DNA of 50,986 nucleotides from Pseudomonas viridiflava. GTDB lineage: Bacteria > Pseudomonadota > Gammaproteobacteria > Pseudomonadales > Pseudomonadaceae. The notes below the pieces were generated by a model, which was not told the origin of the DNA, searched no databases, and saw only the letters and a program-made list of their open reading frames with translations. Position numbers and translations under genes: made by a program. Positions 27,495 through 36,738 of this stretch are shown here, in pieces (the first letter of the stretch is position 1; every line of letters begins with the position of its first letter). The DNA lies in assembly GCF_900580865.1 (NCBI RefSeq), contig NZ_UTBZ01000017.1, positions 1-50,986 of the forward strand, in the 5' to 3' direction.

Positions 27495-30400
27495 CTATAG
27501 CGGCAAATACCGACTCAACAACGCCCGCAACGCCGCCGGCTTCACCGGTTTGGCCAGATAATCCAGCCCAGCCGCATGCACCTGCGCGACCATCTCCGGT
27601 CGCCCGTCAGCACTGATCACCACTCCCGGCACCGGCTCACCCAGGCGCGTGCGCAACCACGCCATCAACTCGGTGCCGGTATCCCCGTGATCAAGGTGAT
27701 AGTCGACCAGCGCCACTTGCGGTCGTACGCCGTCGCTCAACAACGCCGCGCATTCCTCACGATTACGCGCCGTCCATACCTGACAGCCCCAGCGGCTCAG
27801 CAGGCTGTTCATGCCGATCAGAATGCTGTCTTCGTTGTCGATGCACAGCACTTGCGCGCCGCTCAGCAACTTGCCGTTCAATTCCACGGCGGCGCTGGCC
27901 GGCACGGCTTGTGAGCGAGCCAGCGGCACGCTGACGCTGAACACGCTGCCGCGGCCTGGCCACGAGCGCACTCGCAAGGTGTGGCCGAGCACCCGGCACA
28001 AGCCATCGGCAATTGCCAAACCCAGCCCGAGGCCTTTTTCGGCGCGGGTCTGATGACTGTCGAGGCGTTTGAATTCCTCGAAAATCACTTGTTGTTTGTC
28101 TTCCGGAATCCCTGGTCCGCGATCCCACACTTCCAGACACAATTCGCCGCCACGTCGACGCACGCCCAGTAACACCGGGCCTTTGGCGTAGCGGAACGCA
28201 TTGGTGAGGAAATTCTGCAGAATCCTGCGCAGCAATTTGATGTCGCTGTCGATGCGCAAATGACTGCCGCGCACGCGGAAGGTCAGTCCCTGTTCCTGGG
28301 CCAGTGCCTTGAACTCGGCGCCGAGAGTGTCGAACAGCTCATTGATCGCAAACGGCTTGCGATCCGGGTTGATCTTGCCGTTTTCCAGTCGGGAAATATC
28401 CAGCAGATCGCTGATCAGATCCTCGGCCGAGCGCAACGAACTGTCGAGGTGTTGCACCAGTTTTTGCGCCTCGCTGCTCAAACCGTCGTCCTGATGGGAG
28501 AGGGCGGCGGAGAACAGCCGGGCGGCGTTCAGCGGTTGCATCAGGTCGTGACTGACCGCGGCGAGGAAGCGGGTTTTCGACTGGTTGGCGGCTTCGGCAG
28601 TGCCCTTGGCTTCGGTCAGCGCGACGTTGAGTTGCGACAATTCCTGAGTGCGTTCGCTGACTCGCTGCTCCAGCCCTTCGTTGGCTTCGGTCAGCGCCTG
28701 CTCGGCTTCGCGGAACGCGGTGATGTCGGTGAAACTCATGACGAAACCGCCACCGGGCATCGGGTTGCCGATCAGCTCGATCACCCGGCCGTTGGGAAAC
28801 AGCCGTTCAGATGTATGCGCGCGCCCCTGACGCATCCAGTGCAAACGGCGGGCAACGTGGACTTCGGCTTCACCGGGGCCGCACAGGCCGCGCTCGGCGT
28901 TGTAGCGAATAATGTCGGCAATCGGCCGGCCGACGCTGATCAAACCGTCCGGGTAGTTGAAGAGTTCCAGATAGCGGCGGTTCCAGGCCACCAGTTTCAG
29001 CGACTGGTCGACGACGCTGATGCCTTGGGTGATGTTCTCGATCGCACCTTGCAGCAGCGCGCGGTTGAACTGCAGTACCTCAGAGGCTTCGTCGGCGATG
29101 CGGACGACGTCCTCCAGTTGCATTTCCCGACCTTCGATAGCGGCTTTTACTACAGCACGCGTCGAAGAAGCGCCAAGCACACCGGCCAGCAAGCGCTCGG
29201 TGTGGGCGATCCATTCGCCGTCGGCATTCTGGTTCGGGTTGAAGCCTTTGCCCTGACGATAGGCGAAGCGAATGAAGCTCTGCCGCGCGCGTTCCTCACC
29301 GACGAAACGCGCGGCCAATTGCAGCAAATCGTCAATCTGCACCGCCAGCATCGAGCGCGCACTCGGCCGTGCGCTGATCTCCTGACCGATGAAACGCCCG
29401 GCCTGCCAATGCTCCGACACCCGCGTGCGGGATAGCACTGAGACCCAGGCAAACAAGGTGAAGTTACCGGCCAGCGACAGCACCACACCTTGGGTCAGCG
29501 GGGTAATCGGCAAATTCAGCGGATTGCTGTGCAGCCACGCCAGCCCCGGAAAACTGCTCAGCGACCAACCGAGACTGTGCGCGGCAATCGGCAGGATCAA
29601 CGTGTAGAACCAGAGGAAAGTGCCCGCAGCCAAACCTGCGAAAACGCCGCGACGGTTGGCCTGTTTCCAGTACAGCGCGCCGAGCATCGCGGGTGCCAGT
29701 TGGGTCACCGCAGCGAAGGCAATCTGGCCGATGGTCGCCAGACTGGCAGTGGAGCCGAGCAAGCGATAGCTGACATAAGCCAGCAACAGGATCACCACGA
29801 TGCTCACGCGCCGCACCGAAAGCATCCACTGGCGGAACACTTCGAACGGGCGCTCGGCGTTATTTCTGCGTAGCAACCAAGGCAACAGCATGTCATTGGA
29901 GACCATGGTCGACAGCGCCACACTGGCAACAATCACCATGCCGGTCGCCGCTGACGCGCCGCCGATAAACGCCAGCATCGCCAGCGCCGGATGCGCCTGA
30001 GCCAGTGGCAGGCTGATTACGAAGGAGTCGGGCAGTACGTCGCTGGGCAGCAGCATCTGACCGGCCAGCGCTATCGGGACTACAAACAACGCGGCCAGCG
30101 CGAGATAGGCAGGAAACACCCATTTGGCCAGACGCAGATCCTGCGGATCGATGTTCTCCACCACCGTCACATGGAACTGCCGGGGCAGGCAGATGATCGC
30201 CATCATTGCCACGCCGGTCTGCACCACCATCGAGGGCCAGTTGATGGTTTCTTTCCAGTATTCCTCGAGGCGCGGGGCGAGCATGGCCTGGTTGAACAAG
30301 TCATCGAAGCCGTCATACAGGCCATAGGTCACGAAGGCGCCGACGGCGAGAAACGCGAACAGTTTGACCAGCGATTCGAAGGCAATCGCCAGCACCATGC

Positions 30401-30965
30401 CACGGTGGTGTTCAGTGGCGTCGAGGTTGCGCGTACCGAAGACTATGGTGAACAGCGCCAGCACCAGCGACACGATCAGCGCGGTGTCCTGGGCGCGAGT
30501 GCCCATGGCGTCCGCCCCGGCGCCGATCAACAGGTTCACGCCGAGAACGATGCCTTTGAGTTGCAGGGCGATGTAGGGCAGGACGCCGACCAGACAGATC
30601 AGTGCTACGACCACCGCCAGCGATTGCGATTTGCCGTAGCGCGCGGCGATAAAGTCAGCGATGGAGGTGATGTTCTCCTGTTTGCTGATCATCACCATTT
30701 TTTGCAGAACCCACGGCGCGCCCACCAGCAGCAAAATCGGCCCGAGGTAAATCGGCAGGAATGACCACAGTTGTTCGGCTGCCTGGCCTACCGCGCCGAA
30801 GAATGTCCAGCTGGTGCAATAAACTGCCAGCGACAGGCTGTACACCCAGGCACGCACGCGCGGCGGCAACGGCGCGCTGCGGCGGTCGCCGTAGAAGGCG
30901 ATGGCGAACATGATGGCCATATAGGCCAGGGCGACGGCGGCGATCAGCCCGGTGGACAGCGACAT
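27495..30965 (-). CDS. crbS: CrbS/MxtR-type hybrid sensor kinase with transporter-like sensor domain
   Basis: A 1156-residue inner-membrane hybrid kinase. Residues 1 to about 490 form a sodium:solute symporter-like domain with some 13 membrane segments (YSLSLAVYCTSWTFFGAVGQ, LPRQFHVTVVENIDPQDLR). A linker, a PAS domain (ENITQGISVVDQSLKLVAWN, about 640-670), a phosphoacceptor site (VSHDLMQPLNAARLF, His near 806), an ATPase domain (NFLTNAFRYAKG, GLGLGLAIADGL) and a receiver domain (VALVDYHLDHGDTGTELM, Asp near 1087) follow. Known members control acetate or short-chain acid use. Start 30965 (MSLSTGLIAAVALAY) gives the usual length. The partner regulator is not in this window. Confidence 0.85.
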   Translation of the reverse strand: MSLSTGLIAAVALAYMAIMFAIAFYGDRRSAPLPPRVRAWVYSLSLAVYCTSWTFFGAVGQAAEQLWSFLPIYLGPILLLVGAPWVLQKMVMISKQENITSIADFIAARYGKSQSLAVVVALICLVGVLPYIALQLKGIVLGVNLLIGAGADAMGTRAQDTALIVSLVLALFTIVFGTRNLDATEHHRGMVLAIAFESLVKLFAFLAVGAFVTYGLYDGFDDLFNQAMLAPRLEEYWKETINWPSMVVQTGVAMMAIICLPRQFHVTVVENIDPQDLRLAKWVFPAYLALAALFVVPIALAGQMLLPSDVLPDSFVISLPLAQAHPALAMLAFIGGASAATGMVIVASVALSTMVSNDMLLPWLLRRNNAERPFEVFRQWMLSVRRVSIVVILLLAYVSYRLLGSTASLATIGQIAFAAVTQLAPAMLGALYWKQANRRGVFAGLAAGTFLWFYTLILPIAAHSLGWSLSSFPGLAWLHSNPLNLPITPLTQGVVLSLAGNFTLFAWVSVLSRTRVSEHWQAGRFIGQEISARPSARSMLAVQIDDLLQLAARFVGEERARQSFIRFAYRQGKGFNPNQNADGEWIAHTERLLAGVLGASSTRAVVKAAIEGREMQLEDVVRIADEASEVLQFNRALLQGAIENITQGISVVDQSLKLVAWNRRYLELFNYPDGLISVGRPIADIIRYNAERGLCGPGEAEVHVARRLHWMRQGRAHTSERLFPNGRVIELIGNPMPGGGFVMSFTDITAFREAEQALTEANEGLEQRVSERTQELSQLNVALTEAKGTAEAANQSKTRFLAAVSHDLMQPLNAARLFSAALSHQDDGLSSEAQKLVQHLDSSLRSAEDLISDLLDISRLENGKINPDRKPFAINELFDTLGAEFKALAQEQGLTFRVRGSHLRIDSDIKLLRRILQNFLTNAFRYAKGPVLLGVRRRGGELCLEVWDRGPGIPEDKQQVIFEEFKRLDSHQTRAEKGLGLGLAIADGLCRVLGHTLRVRSWPGRGSVFSVSVPLARSQAVPASAAVELNGKLLSGAQVLCIDNEDSILIGMNSLLSRWGCQVWTARNREECAALLSDGVRPQVALVDYHLDHGDTGTELMAWLRTRLGEPVPGVVISADGRPEMVAQVHAAGLDYLAKPVKPAALRALLSRYLPL

Positions 30966-31122
30966 GCAACACTCCCGACAAAAGACTCCCCGGCACTCCT
31001 GCCCGGGCGGACAGTCTCGCATGCGCGGGGCGGTTAGTCAGTGTCGACCAAGGTCGTGGCGTGGCGGGGTGTCGCAGGTTTGAATGGAGGCGTTGTGCGT
31101 TGACATTGCCAAGCATCGAACC

Positions 31123-31211
31123 CTGTAGGAGCTGTCGAGTGAAACGAGGCTGCGATCTTTTGATTTTTCAAAATCAAGATCAAAAGATCGCAGCGTGCCG
31201 CAGCTCCTACA
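31123..31211. repeat. Inverted repeat of the TAGGAGCTGC family before the TetR gene end
   Basis: TGTAGGAGCTGTCGAG and TGCGATCTTTTGATTTTTCA are answered by GATCAAAAGATCGCAG and GCAGCTCCTACA. It lies between the hybrid kinase start and the tetR-type stop. Confidence 0.88.
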
Positions 31212-31223
31212 TGAATATCGGCG

Positions 31224-31766
31224 TCAGTCCAGACGCAACGCAATATCGATCAGCCGATGCAGCTCATCCACCTCCAGTGCCGCTGCCGAAAACAGAATCC
31301 GAAACACCACCGGCGCCACCACCAGATTGATCAACCGATCGACGCTCGGAGCCGCCTCATCGGGATGTCGCGCGATAATCGTCTGCAACTGCGCGCCAAT
31401 GATCGTCACGCAATAGCCCGGCGTAGCGCTCGCCTGCACGTCACGCATCATGTTGCGCCCAGGCTCGGAACTCATCTCATCGAGATACTGCTCGGCCCAC
31501 GCGCGAATATCGCTGCGCAAGCTGCCGGTCTGCGCCGGCTCGCTGTCCGGGCGCATGCGGGCGAGGGCGACGTCTGCCAGCAACGCGGACAGATCACCCC
31601 AACGCCGGTAAATCGTCGATGGCGTCACCCCGGCGCGAGCGGCGATTTGCGGGACGGTCACGGTCGAGCGCTCCTGTTCTTGCAGGAGCGCACGGACTGC
31701 CGAATGAATTGCATCTTGCACCCGAGCACTGCGGCCGCCGGGGCGTAAACCTTCTTTAATAGCCAT
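31224..31766 (-). CDS. TetR-family transcriptional regulator
   Basis: A 180-residue regulator. The N-terminal helix-turn-helix is VPQIAARAGVTPSTIYRRWG (residues about 38-57). The C-terminal ligand domain is helical and has a WAEQYLDEM segment and an ARHPDEAAPSVDRLINLVVA segment as in TetR_C-type members. It is divergent from an MFS transporter gene, with a long inverted repeat between them (31813-31855), so the transporter is a likely target. The ligand is unknown. Confidence 0.9.
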   Translation of the reverse strand: MAIKEGLRPGGRSARVQDAIHSAVRALLQEQERSTVTVPQIAARAGVTPSTIYRRWGDLSALLADVALARMRPDSEPAQTGSLRSDIRAWAEQYLDEMSSEPGRNMMRDVQASATPGYCVTIIGAQLQTIIARHPDEAAPSVDRLINLVVAPVVFRILFSAAALEVDELHRLIDIALRLD

Positions 31767-31812
31767 GGCGCAGACCTTAACACAAAGAATTTGCTTTAAG
31801 CGCGAGGCAGTA

Positions 31813-31855
31813 GCACACTCCGCAAAAGCAAAAAATTAGCTTTTGCGGAGTGTGC
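31813..31855. promoter_or_regulatory. 17-bp perfect inverted repeat between tetR-type and MFS genes
   Basis: GCACACTCCGCAAAAGC (31813-31829) and its exact complement (31839-31855) flank a 9-nt AT loop. The right arm contains GCGGAG, the ribosome-binding site of the MFS gene (start 31858). It can act as a TetR operator or as an RNA hairpin masking the ribosome-binding site. Confidence 0.8.
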
Positions 31856-31857
31856 CC

Positions 31858-33057
31858 ATGACCAGCCTTGCTTCCAATCGATCCAGCCTGTGGTTTCTGG
31901 CGATCACCTTACTCAGTTTTCTCGCTGCTTCCACGGCGCCGACGCCGCTGTATCACTTGTATCAGGATCAACTGCATTTCTCGGCCGCAGTGCTGACCCT
32001 GATTTTCGGTGTCTACGCCCTCAGCCTGTTGGCGGCCCTGTTAACAGTGGGTTCGCTGTCGGACCACTTGGGACGCAAACCGGTGATCTTCGCCGCCGTG
32101 CTGCTCAACGCGTTGGCGATGCTGCTGTTTATCTACGCCGACAGTGTGGCGTGGCTGATCAGCGCGCGCGTTCTGCAAGGTTTTGCCACCGGCATGGCCA
32201 CCGCTGTTTTAAGCGCGACATTGCTCGACGCCGATCGTCAACAGGGGCCGCTGATCAACAGTGTCGCGCCTTTGCTCGGTATGGCGTTGGGCGGTATGGG
32301 CTGTGGGTTGTTGGCCGAATTTGCGCCGGCACCGTTGCAACTGACTTATTGGCTGCTGCTCGCACTGTTTGTATTGCAGGGCATTTATGTCTGGCGCTTA
32401 CCGGAAAGCGTCACCCCGCAAGCCGGGGCGTGGGCCTCGTTGCGCCCGACGTTGCATGTGCCGGTGCAGGCGCGTCACACGTTGTGGCGCGTGTTGCCGC
32501 TGAATACGGCAACGTGGGCACTCGGTGGTTTTTACGCATCGCTGGCACCTTCGCTGGTGCGCACCGCCACCGGTTCGATGTCGAACCTGATCGGTGGTGC
32601 AACCGTGGCTGCCTTGACGGTGACCGGTGCCTTGATGATTTTCACGCTGCGCAATCGTCCCGCCGCACGGGCATTGCAGTTGGGCGCGAGCCTGCTGCCG
32701 ATCGGTCTGGTGTTGATTCTGCTGGGCGTGCACAGCGCCAGTCTGTCGCTGTTTTTCCTCGGCACTCTGGTAGCCGGTTGCGGCTTTGGCTCGGGATTTC
32801 TCGGTGCCGTGCGTAGCCTGGTGCCGCTGGCTTTGCCTCACGAGCGGGCGGGGTTGATGGCGGCGTATTACGTGCTCAGTTATCTGGCGTTCTGTCTGCC
32901 GGCGTTGTTGGCGGGGCATTTGACTCGTTTATTTGGGCTTTTAGTCACTTCTGAGGGTTACTGTTTGGTACTGATAGTGTTGGCGCTTGCCGCATTAATA
33001 GCAGGTTTTATTAGGTTTTCTGATGTTGAGGCCGGAATCAGGATTGAAGATGTTTAA
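31858..33057 (+). CDS. MFS transporter with AT-rich 3' end
   Basis: A 399-residue major facilitator with twelve segments. LGRKPVIFAAVLLNALAMLL follows the first-loop motif (GSLSDHLGRKP), and LASTAPTPLYHLYQDQLHF lies near the N-terminus. ATG 31858 has GGAG 7 nt upstream; a TTG at 31843 is less likely. It is probably controlled by the divergent TetR regulator. From about 32925 the codon use changes from GC-rich to AT-rich (TTATTTGGGCTTTTAGTC), and the tail RFSDVEAGIRIEDV is unusual for the family, so the C-terminus may have been altered by recombination with the adjacent island. Confidence 0.88.
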   Translation: MTSLASNRSSLWFLAITLLSFLAASTAPTPLYHLYQDQLHFSAAVLTLIFGVYALSLLAALLTVGSLSDHLGRKPVIFAAVLLNALAMLLFIYADSVAWLISARVLQGFATGMATAVLSATLLDADRQQGPLINSVAPLLGMALGGMGCGLLAEFAPAPLQLTYWLLLALFVLQGIYVWRLPESVTPQAGAWASLRPTLHVPVQARHTLWRVLPLNTATWALGGFYASLAPSLVRTATGSMSNLIGGATVAALTVTGALMIFTLRNRPAARALQLGASLLPIGLVLILLGVHSASLSLFFLGTLVAGCGFGSGFLGAVRSLVPLALPHERAGLMAAYYVLSYLAFCLPALLAGHLTRLFGLLVTSEGYCLVLIVLALAALIAGFIRFSDVEAGIRIEDV

Positions 33058-33106
33058 GCATGGGGTTAATTTGTTGTAACTTTTTGATGTTATTGGGTTT
33101 AGGTAG

Positions 33107-34978
33107 ATGCAAAAAGCATACGGACGCTCCTTGGAAGATTTTGAACCGCTCAGAGATGCAGAGCGGAGGTTGTTAGATGGTATTTCTCGTGGTAGGGGAA
33201 CTGTGATTTCATCAGAGGTTCCGGAGTCTGTCACACCAGAAAATTCCATTCGGGCTGGTTTTTTAAGGTTTTTAGCTTTAGGTGGTGATGACTCTGCACC
33301 AATTCATGAGCATGGGATTATGCTCGGTGGTGCCTTTATTGAAGGGCGCCTTAATTTAGATTCGGCGATTGTTCCTGTCTCAGTGAAATTGAGGAAGTGC
33401 AGGTTTGAGGAGAGTCTATGTTTTTCATATACCCGCTTTCAGCGCGCTGTTAGTTTTAATTATTGCTGCGTGTCGGGGGTGGAGTCTAGTCAGGCTGTAA
33501 TAGATGGCGATTTGTCTTTCATTAATGTGGTATCAAGTGCTCGAATTGAATTAAGGTCGGTTAGGGTTTCTGGGTCTATATATTTTTCTGGTGCAGAGCT
33601 TTTTGGTTCGAAAAATCATGCGCTATTTCTTGATGGTGCTAAGGTCGAAGGCGACCTATGCCTTGACTCTGGATTTGTTGCTAGAGATGAAGTTCGTTTA
33701 ATTGGTGCTAGAGTCGAAGGGCAGGTTAACTGTCATAATGGAAGCTTCTTGGGGGGGGTGCCATTATGTCTGGATGCGGTGACTGTAGGGGGAGGTATTC
33801 TTCTCTCAAATGGATTTAAATCCGTGGGGGAAGTTAGCTTGATTGGTGCAGTAGTTTCAGGCTGTGTTGATTTTGATGGAGGAAGGTTTGTTAATCCTGA
33901 AGCTATGGCTATTGTTGCTGAGGGGATGCACGTTACGGGAGATATTTTTTTAAGAGGGGCAAATGTTGAGGGTCAGATCTGTCTGGTTGGATCGCGAGTG
34001 TCTGGAGACCTGACGTTATACTCTTCGATAATCGGTTCGTTGAATGCTAATAGGGTTGTGGTTGAAGGTGAATTCATTCTTTGTGAGATAAATCCGCCAC
34101 TAAGTTCAGTGTCACTGGTTGGTGCAAGAGTTTCTGTGCTGAACGACGATTCATCCTCGTGGGGGAGTGACCTCGAGTTAAACGGATTTATCTATGATTT
34201 TATTGATGTTGATGCATCAATGTCTGTGGAAAATCGAATTTTGTGGCTAGACAAACAACAGAAAAAACATAGCGCGGGCGGCCGATTTTCATTTGGGCCT
34301 CAACCTTGGCGGCAGCTAAAAAATCGCCTCGAGGAAATGGGGCATGTAGAAGAAGCTAATGAGGTTGGTATCGCGTTTGAAAATAGAATGCGGGAATTTT
34401 GTTTGATTGGGCAAACACCTAAAGGTTTGGGAATTATTCGTCGCTTTACCTATACACAGCTAGCAAGGTTTATGCATATTTGCTACGGTAAGTTGACCGG
34501 GTATGGCTATCAGCCAATGCTCTTGCTTCGGTGGTTTTTTGCTGTTTGGATTTGTTGTGCGGTTATATACTGGGTGGCGGCCAGTTGTTTTGCTGTTTTT
34601 GCACCAAGTAATCCTCTTGTTTTTCAAAACCCTGCGTATAGCGCGTGTCGACCTACATTGTCCGTTGTGGAAAAGAAGGATAGTGGAGGGTATGTTGGGA
34701 ACTGGTATCTTTGCGATGCTTTGCCTGAAGAATATACAGGATTCAGTCCGATTGCGTTTTCTCTCGACTTGTTACTTCCTTTGGTGGACTTGCATCAGGA
34801 AAATGATTGGGCTCCACTGATTTCTACTCCAAAAAGTAATGCTGTTGACGAATTGTTGGGTTTTTTCAGTGTCAAGCGGCTTGTTCGATTCGTTATGTGG
34901 TGTGAAATCCTAGCAGGGTGGGGGTTTAGTTTGTTATTTGTTGCTATGGTTTCTGGGTTGGCGAGGAGGAAGAGCTAA
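33107..34978 (+). CDS. AT-rich beta-solenoid protein with C-terminal membrane segments
   Basis: A 623-residue protein of unknown role. Residues about 68-361 contain repeated short beta-strand units, with recurring L-x-G-A-x-V-x-G-x-V/I/L (LIGARVEGQVN, LIGAVVSGCVD, LRGANVEGQIC, LVGSRVSGDLT), which predicts a right-handed solenoid. A soluble Pro/Trp/Arg-rich region follows. Membrane segments lie near 470-500 and 591-618. FSLDLLLPLVDLHQENDW at about 550-567 lies between them and resembles a module in other bacterial membrane proteins that carry such repeats. DNA is far AT-richer than all neighbours and codons differ, indicating horizontal transfer. No signal peptide. Confidence 0.8.
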   Translation: MQKAYGRSLEDFEPLRDAERRLLDGISRGRGTVISSEVPESVTPENSIRAGFLRFLALGGDDSAPIHEHGIMLGGAFIEGRLNLDSAIVPVSVKLRKCRFEESLCFSYTRFQRAVSFNYCCVSGVESSQAVIDGDLSFINVVSSARIELRSVRVSGSIYFSGAELFGSKNHALFLDGAKVEGDLCLDSGFVARDEVRLIGARVEGQVNCHNGSFLGGVPLCLDAVTVGGGILLSNGFKSVGEVSLIGAVVSGCVDFDGGRFVNPEAMAIVAEGMHVTGDIFLRGANVEGQICLVGSRVSGDLTLYSSIIGSLNANRVVVEGEFILCEINPPLSSVSLVGARVSVLNDDSSSWGSDLELNGFIYDFIDVDASMSVENRILWLDKQQKKHSAGGRFSFGPQPWRQLKNRLEEMGHVEEANEVGIAFENRMREFCLIGQTPKGLGIIRRFTYTQLARFMHICYGKLTGYGYQPMLLLRWFFAVWICCAVIYWVAASCFAVFAPSNPLVFQNPAYSACRPTLSVVEKKDSGGYVGNWYLCDALPEEYTGFSPIAFSLDLLLPLVDLHQENDWAPLISTPKSNAVDELLGFFSVKRLVRFVMWCEILAGWGFSLLFVAMVSGLARRKS

Positions 34979-35070
34979 AGGTGCGGGATTTTTTAGTCAA
35001 ATTGTTTATGCCTGTTATAAATATCGATAAGTGGATTTTTGCGTGTTGAACTCATGACATGGATCATATT

Positions 35071-35382
35071 ATGAAAATTATCCGCAGTATGTCCTTCACC
35101 GCCGAGCGCGCCTGGGGCGCGCTGGACATCGCCAATATGAACGGCATCACCACACGCCTGCACTGGACGGATCAGCCGTACAAATGGCACGTCAACGACG
35201 GCGAAGAAGTGTTTGTGGTGCTCGATGGCCAAGTGCTGATGCATTACCGGGAGCAGGGCGAAGAAAAACAGGTGCAGCTTGATGTCGGCGACATCTTTTA
35301 TGCGAGCGTCGGCACCGAGCACGTCGCCCATCCGCAAGGCGCAGCACGGATTCTGGTGATCGAAAAAGAAGGCAGCGTCTGA
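35071..35382 (+). CDS. Cupin-fold protein
   Basis: A 103-residue single-domain cupin. WHVNDGEEVFVVLDGQVLMH holds the first motif (with His, Glu, Glu), and GDIFYASVGTEHVAHPQG the second (with His). These residues usually bind a divalent metal. The start at 35071 (MKIIRSMSFTAERAW) is preferred to 35059, as the sequence upstream is the AT-rich tail of the island. No clear ribosome-binding site exists for either. Substrate unknown. GC-rich codons return at this gene, so the island ends between 34978 and 35071. Confidence 0.85.
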   Translation: MKIIRSMSFTAERAWGALDIANMNGITTRLHWTDQPYKWHVNDGEEVFVVLDGQVLMHYREQGEEKQVQLDVGDIFYASVGTEHVAHPQGAARILVIEKEGSV

Positions 35383-35484
35383 CTGCTTATTGGTAAAACA
35401 GATAACAGTTAGAGATATTACCCGTTATATAGATATTCGATTCGGTTCTACCATGGACTCAACCTCACCAGAGGACAGGAGTTC

Positions 35485-36639
35485 ATGATGATTTGCCCCA
35501 ACAGCGCCAAACCCGGCATCAAGCCGCTCAGTCAGCTTCAGCATCCACGGGAAGTGATCCGCCAATTCACCCCAAACTGGTTCGCCGCGACCATGGGCAC
35601 CGGTGTGCTGGCGTTGGCGCTGGCGCAACTGCCATTGGCCGTCCCAGGCCTGCGCGCCATCGCTGAAGGTTTGTGGTTGTTCAACATTCTGTTGTTCACC
35701 CTCTTTACCGCTGCCTACGCCGCCCGCTGGATCTTGTTCTTCGATGAAGCGCGGCGAATTTTCGGCCACTCCACGGTATCGATGTTCTTCGGCACCATTC
35801 CCATGGGGCTGGCGACGATCATCAACGGCTTTCTGCTGTTCGGCCTGCCGCGCTGGGGCGACGGTGTGATTCATCTTGCCGAAGTGCTGTGGTGGATTGA
35901 TGTGGCCATGTCACTGGCTTGCGGCGTGTTGATTCCGTACATGATGTTTACCCGTCAGGAACACAGCATCGACCAGATGACCGCCGTTTGGCTGCTGCCG
36001 GTAGTGGCAGCAGAAGTGGCGGCGGCCAGCGGTGGTTTGCTCGCACCGCATCTGACCGATGCCCACTCGCAACTGGTGGTGCTGACGACAAGCTATGTGC
36101 TCTGGGCTTTTTCCCTGCCCGTAGCGTTCAGCATTCTGACGATTCTGCTGCTGCGCATGGCCCTGCACAAACTGCCCCACGAGAACATGGCCGCCTCGAG
36201 CTGGCTGGCCCTCGGCCCGATCGGCACCGGCGCGCTGGGCATGTTGTTGCTGGGCGGTGATGCGCCAGCGATCTTCGCGGCGAACGGTCTGCCGGGCATC
36301 GGTGAAATTGCCTCGGGTCTGGGACTTATTGCGGGGATCACCCTGTGGGGCTTCGGTCTGTGGTGGATGCTGATGGCGCTGCTGATCACCGTGCGTTACT
36401 TGCGTGACGGCATCCCGTTCAACCTCGGCTGGTGGGGTTTTACCTTCCCGTTGGGTGTTTACTCGCTGGCAACCCTGAAACTGGCGAGCACCCTGAACCT
36501 GACGTTTTTCAGCATCGTCGGCACGCTGTTGGTGATGTTGCTGGCGGTGATGTGGCTGATTGTCGGCAAGCGCACCGTGCAAGGCGCCTGGCGTGGCGAG
36601 CTGTTTGTCTCGCCGTGCATCGCAGGTTTGAAGAAATAA
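35485..36639 (+). CDS. TDT/SLAC1-family membrane transporter
   Basis: A 384-residue protein with about ten membrane segments of the TehA/SLAC1/C4-dicarboxylate (TDT) family. The N-terminal PNWFAATMGTGVLALALAQL is a family hallmark, and ASSWLALGPIGTGALGMLLL and WWGFTFPLGVYSLATLKLA match later segments. Members move anions, dicarboxylates, sulphite or tellurite; the specific substrate is not predictable. CAGGAG lies just upstream of the start codons (ATG 35485 or 35488). Transcribed alone, apparently. Confidence 0.88.
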   Translation: MMICPNSAKPGIKPLSQLQHPREVIRQFTPNWFAATMGTGVLALALAQLPLAVPGLRAIAEGLWLFNILLFTLFTAAYAARWILFFDEARRIFGHSTVSMFFGTIPMGLATIINGFLLFGLPRWGDGVIHLAEVLWWIDVAMSLACGVLIPYMMFTRQEHSIDQMTAVWLLPVVAAEVAAASGGLLAPHLTDAHSQLVVLTTSYVLWAFSLPVAFSILTILLLRMALHKLPHENMAASSWLALGPIGTGALGMLLLGGDAPAIFAANGLPGIGEIASGLGLIAGITLWGFGLWWMLMALLITVRYLRDGIPFNLGWWGFTFPLGVYSLATLKLASTLNLTFFSIVGTLLVMLLAVMWLIVGKRTVQGAWRGELFVSPCIAGLKK

Positions 36640-36738
36640 CCTGAAAAGTTTAGGTAAGGTGTGGCCTGGATCGCGCTTCGGGATTCCAATAAGCAATAGC
36701 CAGGCCTCTCTACCTTAAACATCAGGGAAACACGGAAG

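Noticed and set aside
28260..29435. 391-codon open frame antisense to the hybrid kinase
   Set aside because: Mirror image of high-GC codons in a clearly real gene; protein is compositionally unnatural with many Gln/Val/Asp and no domain.
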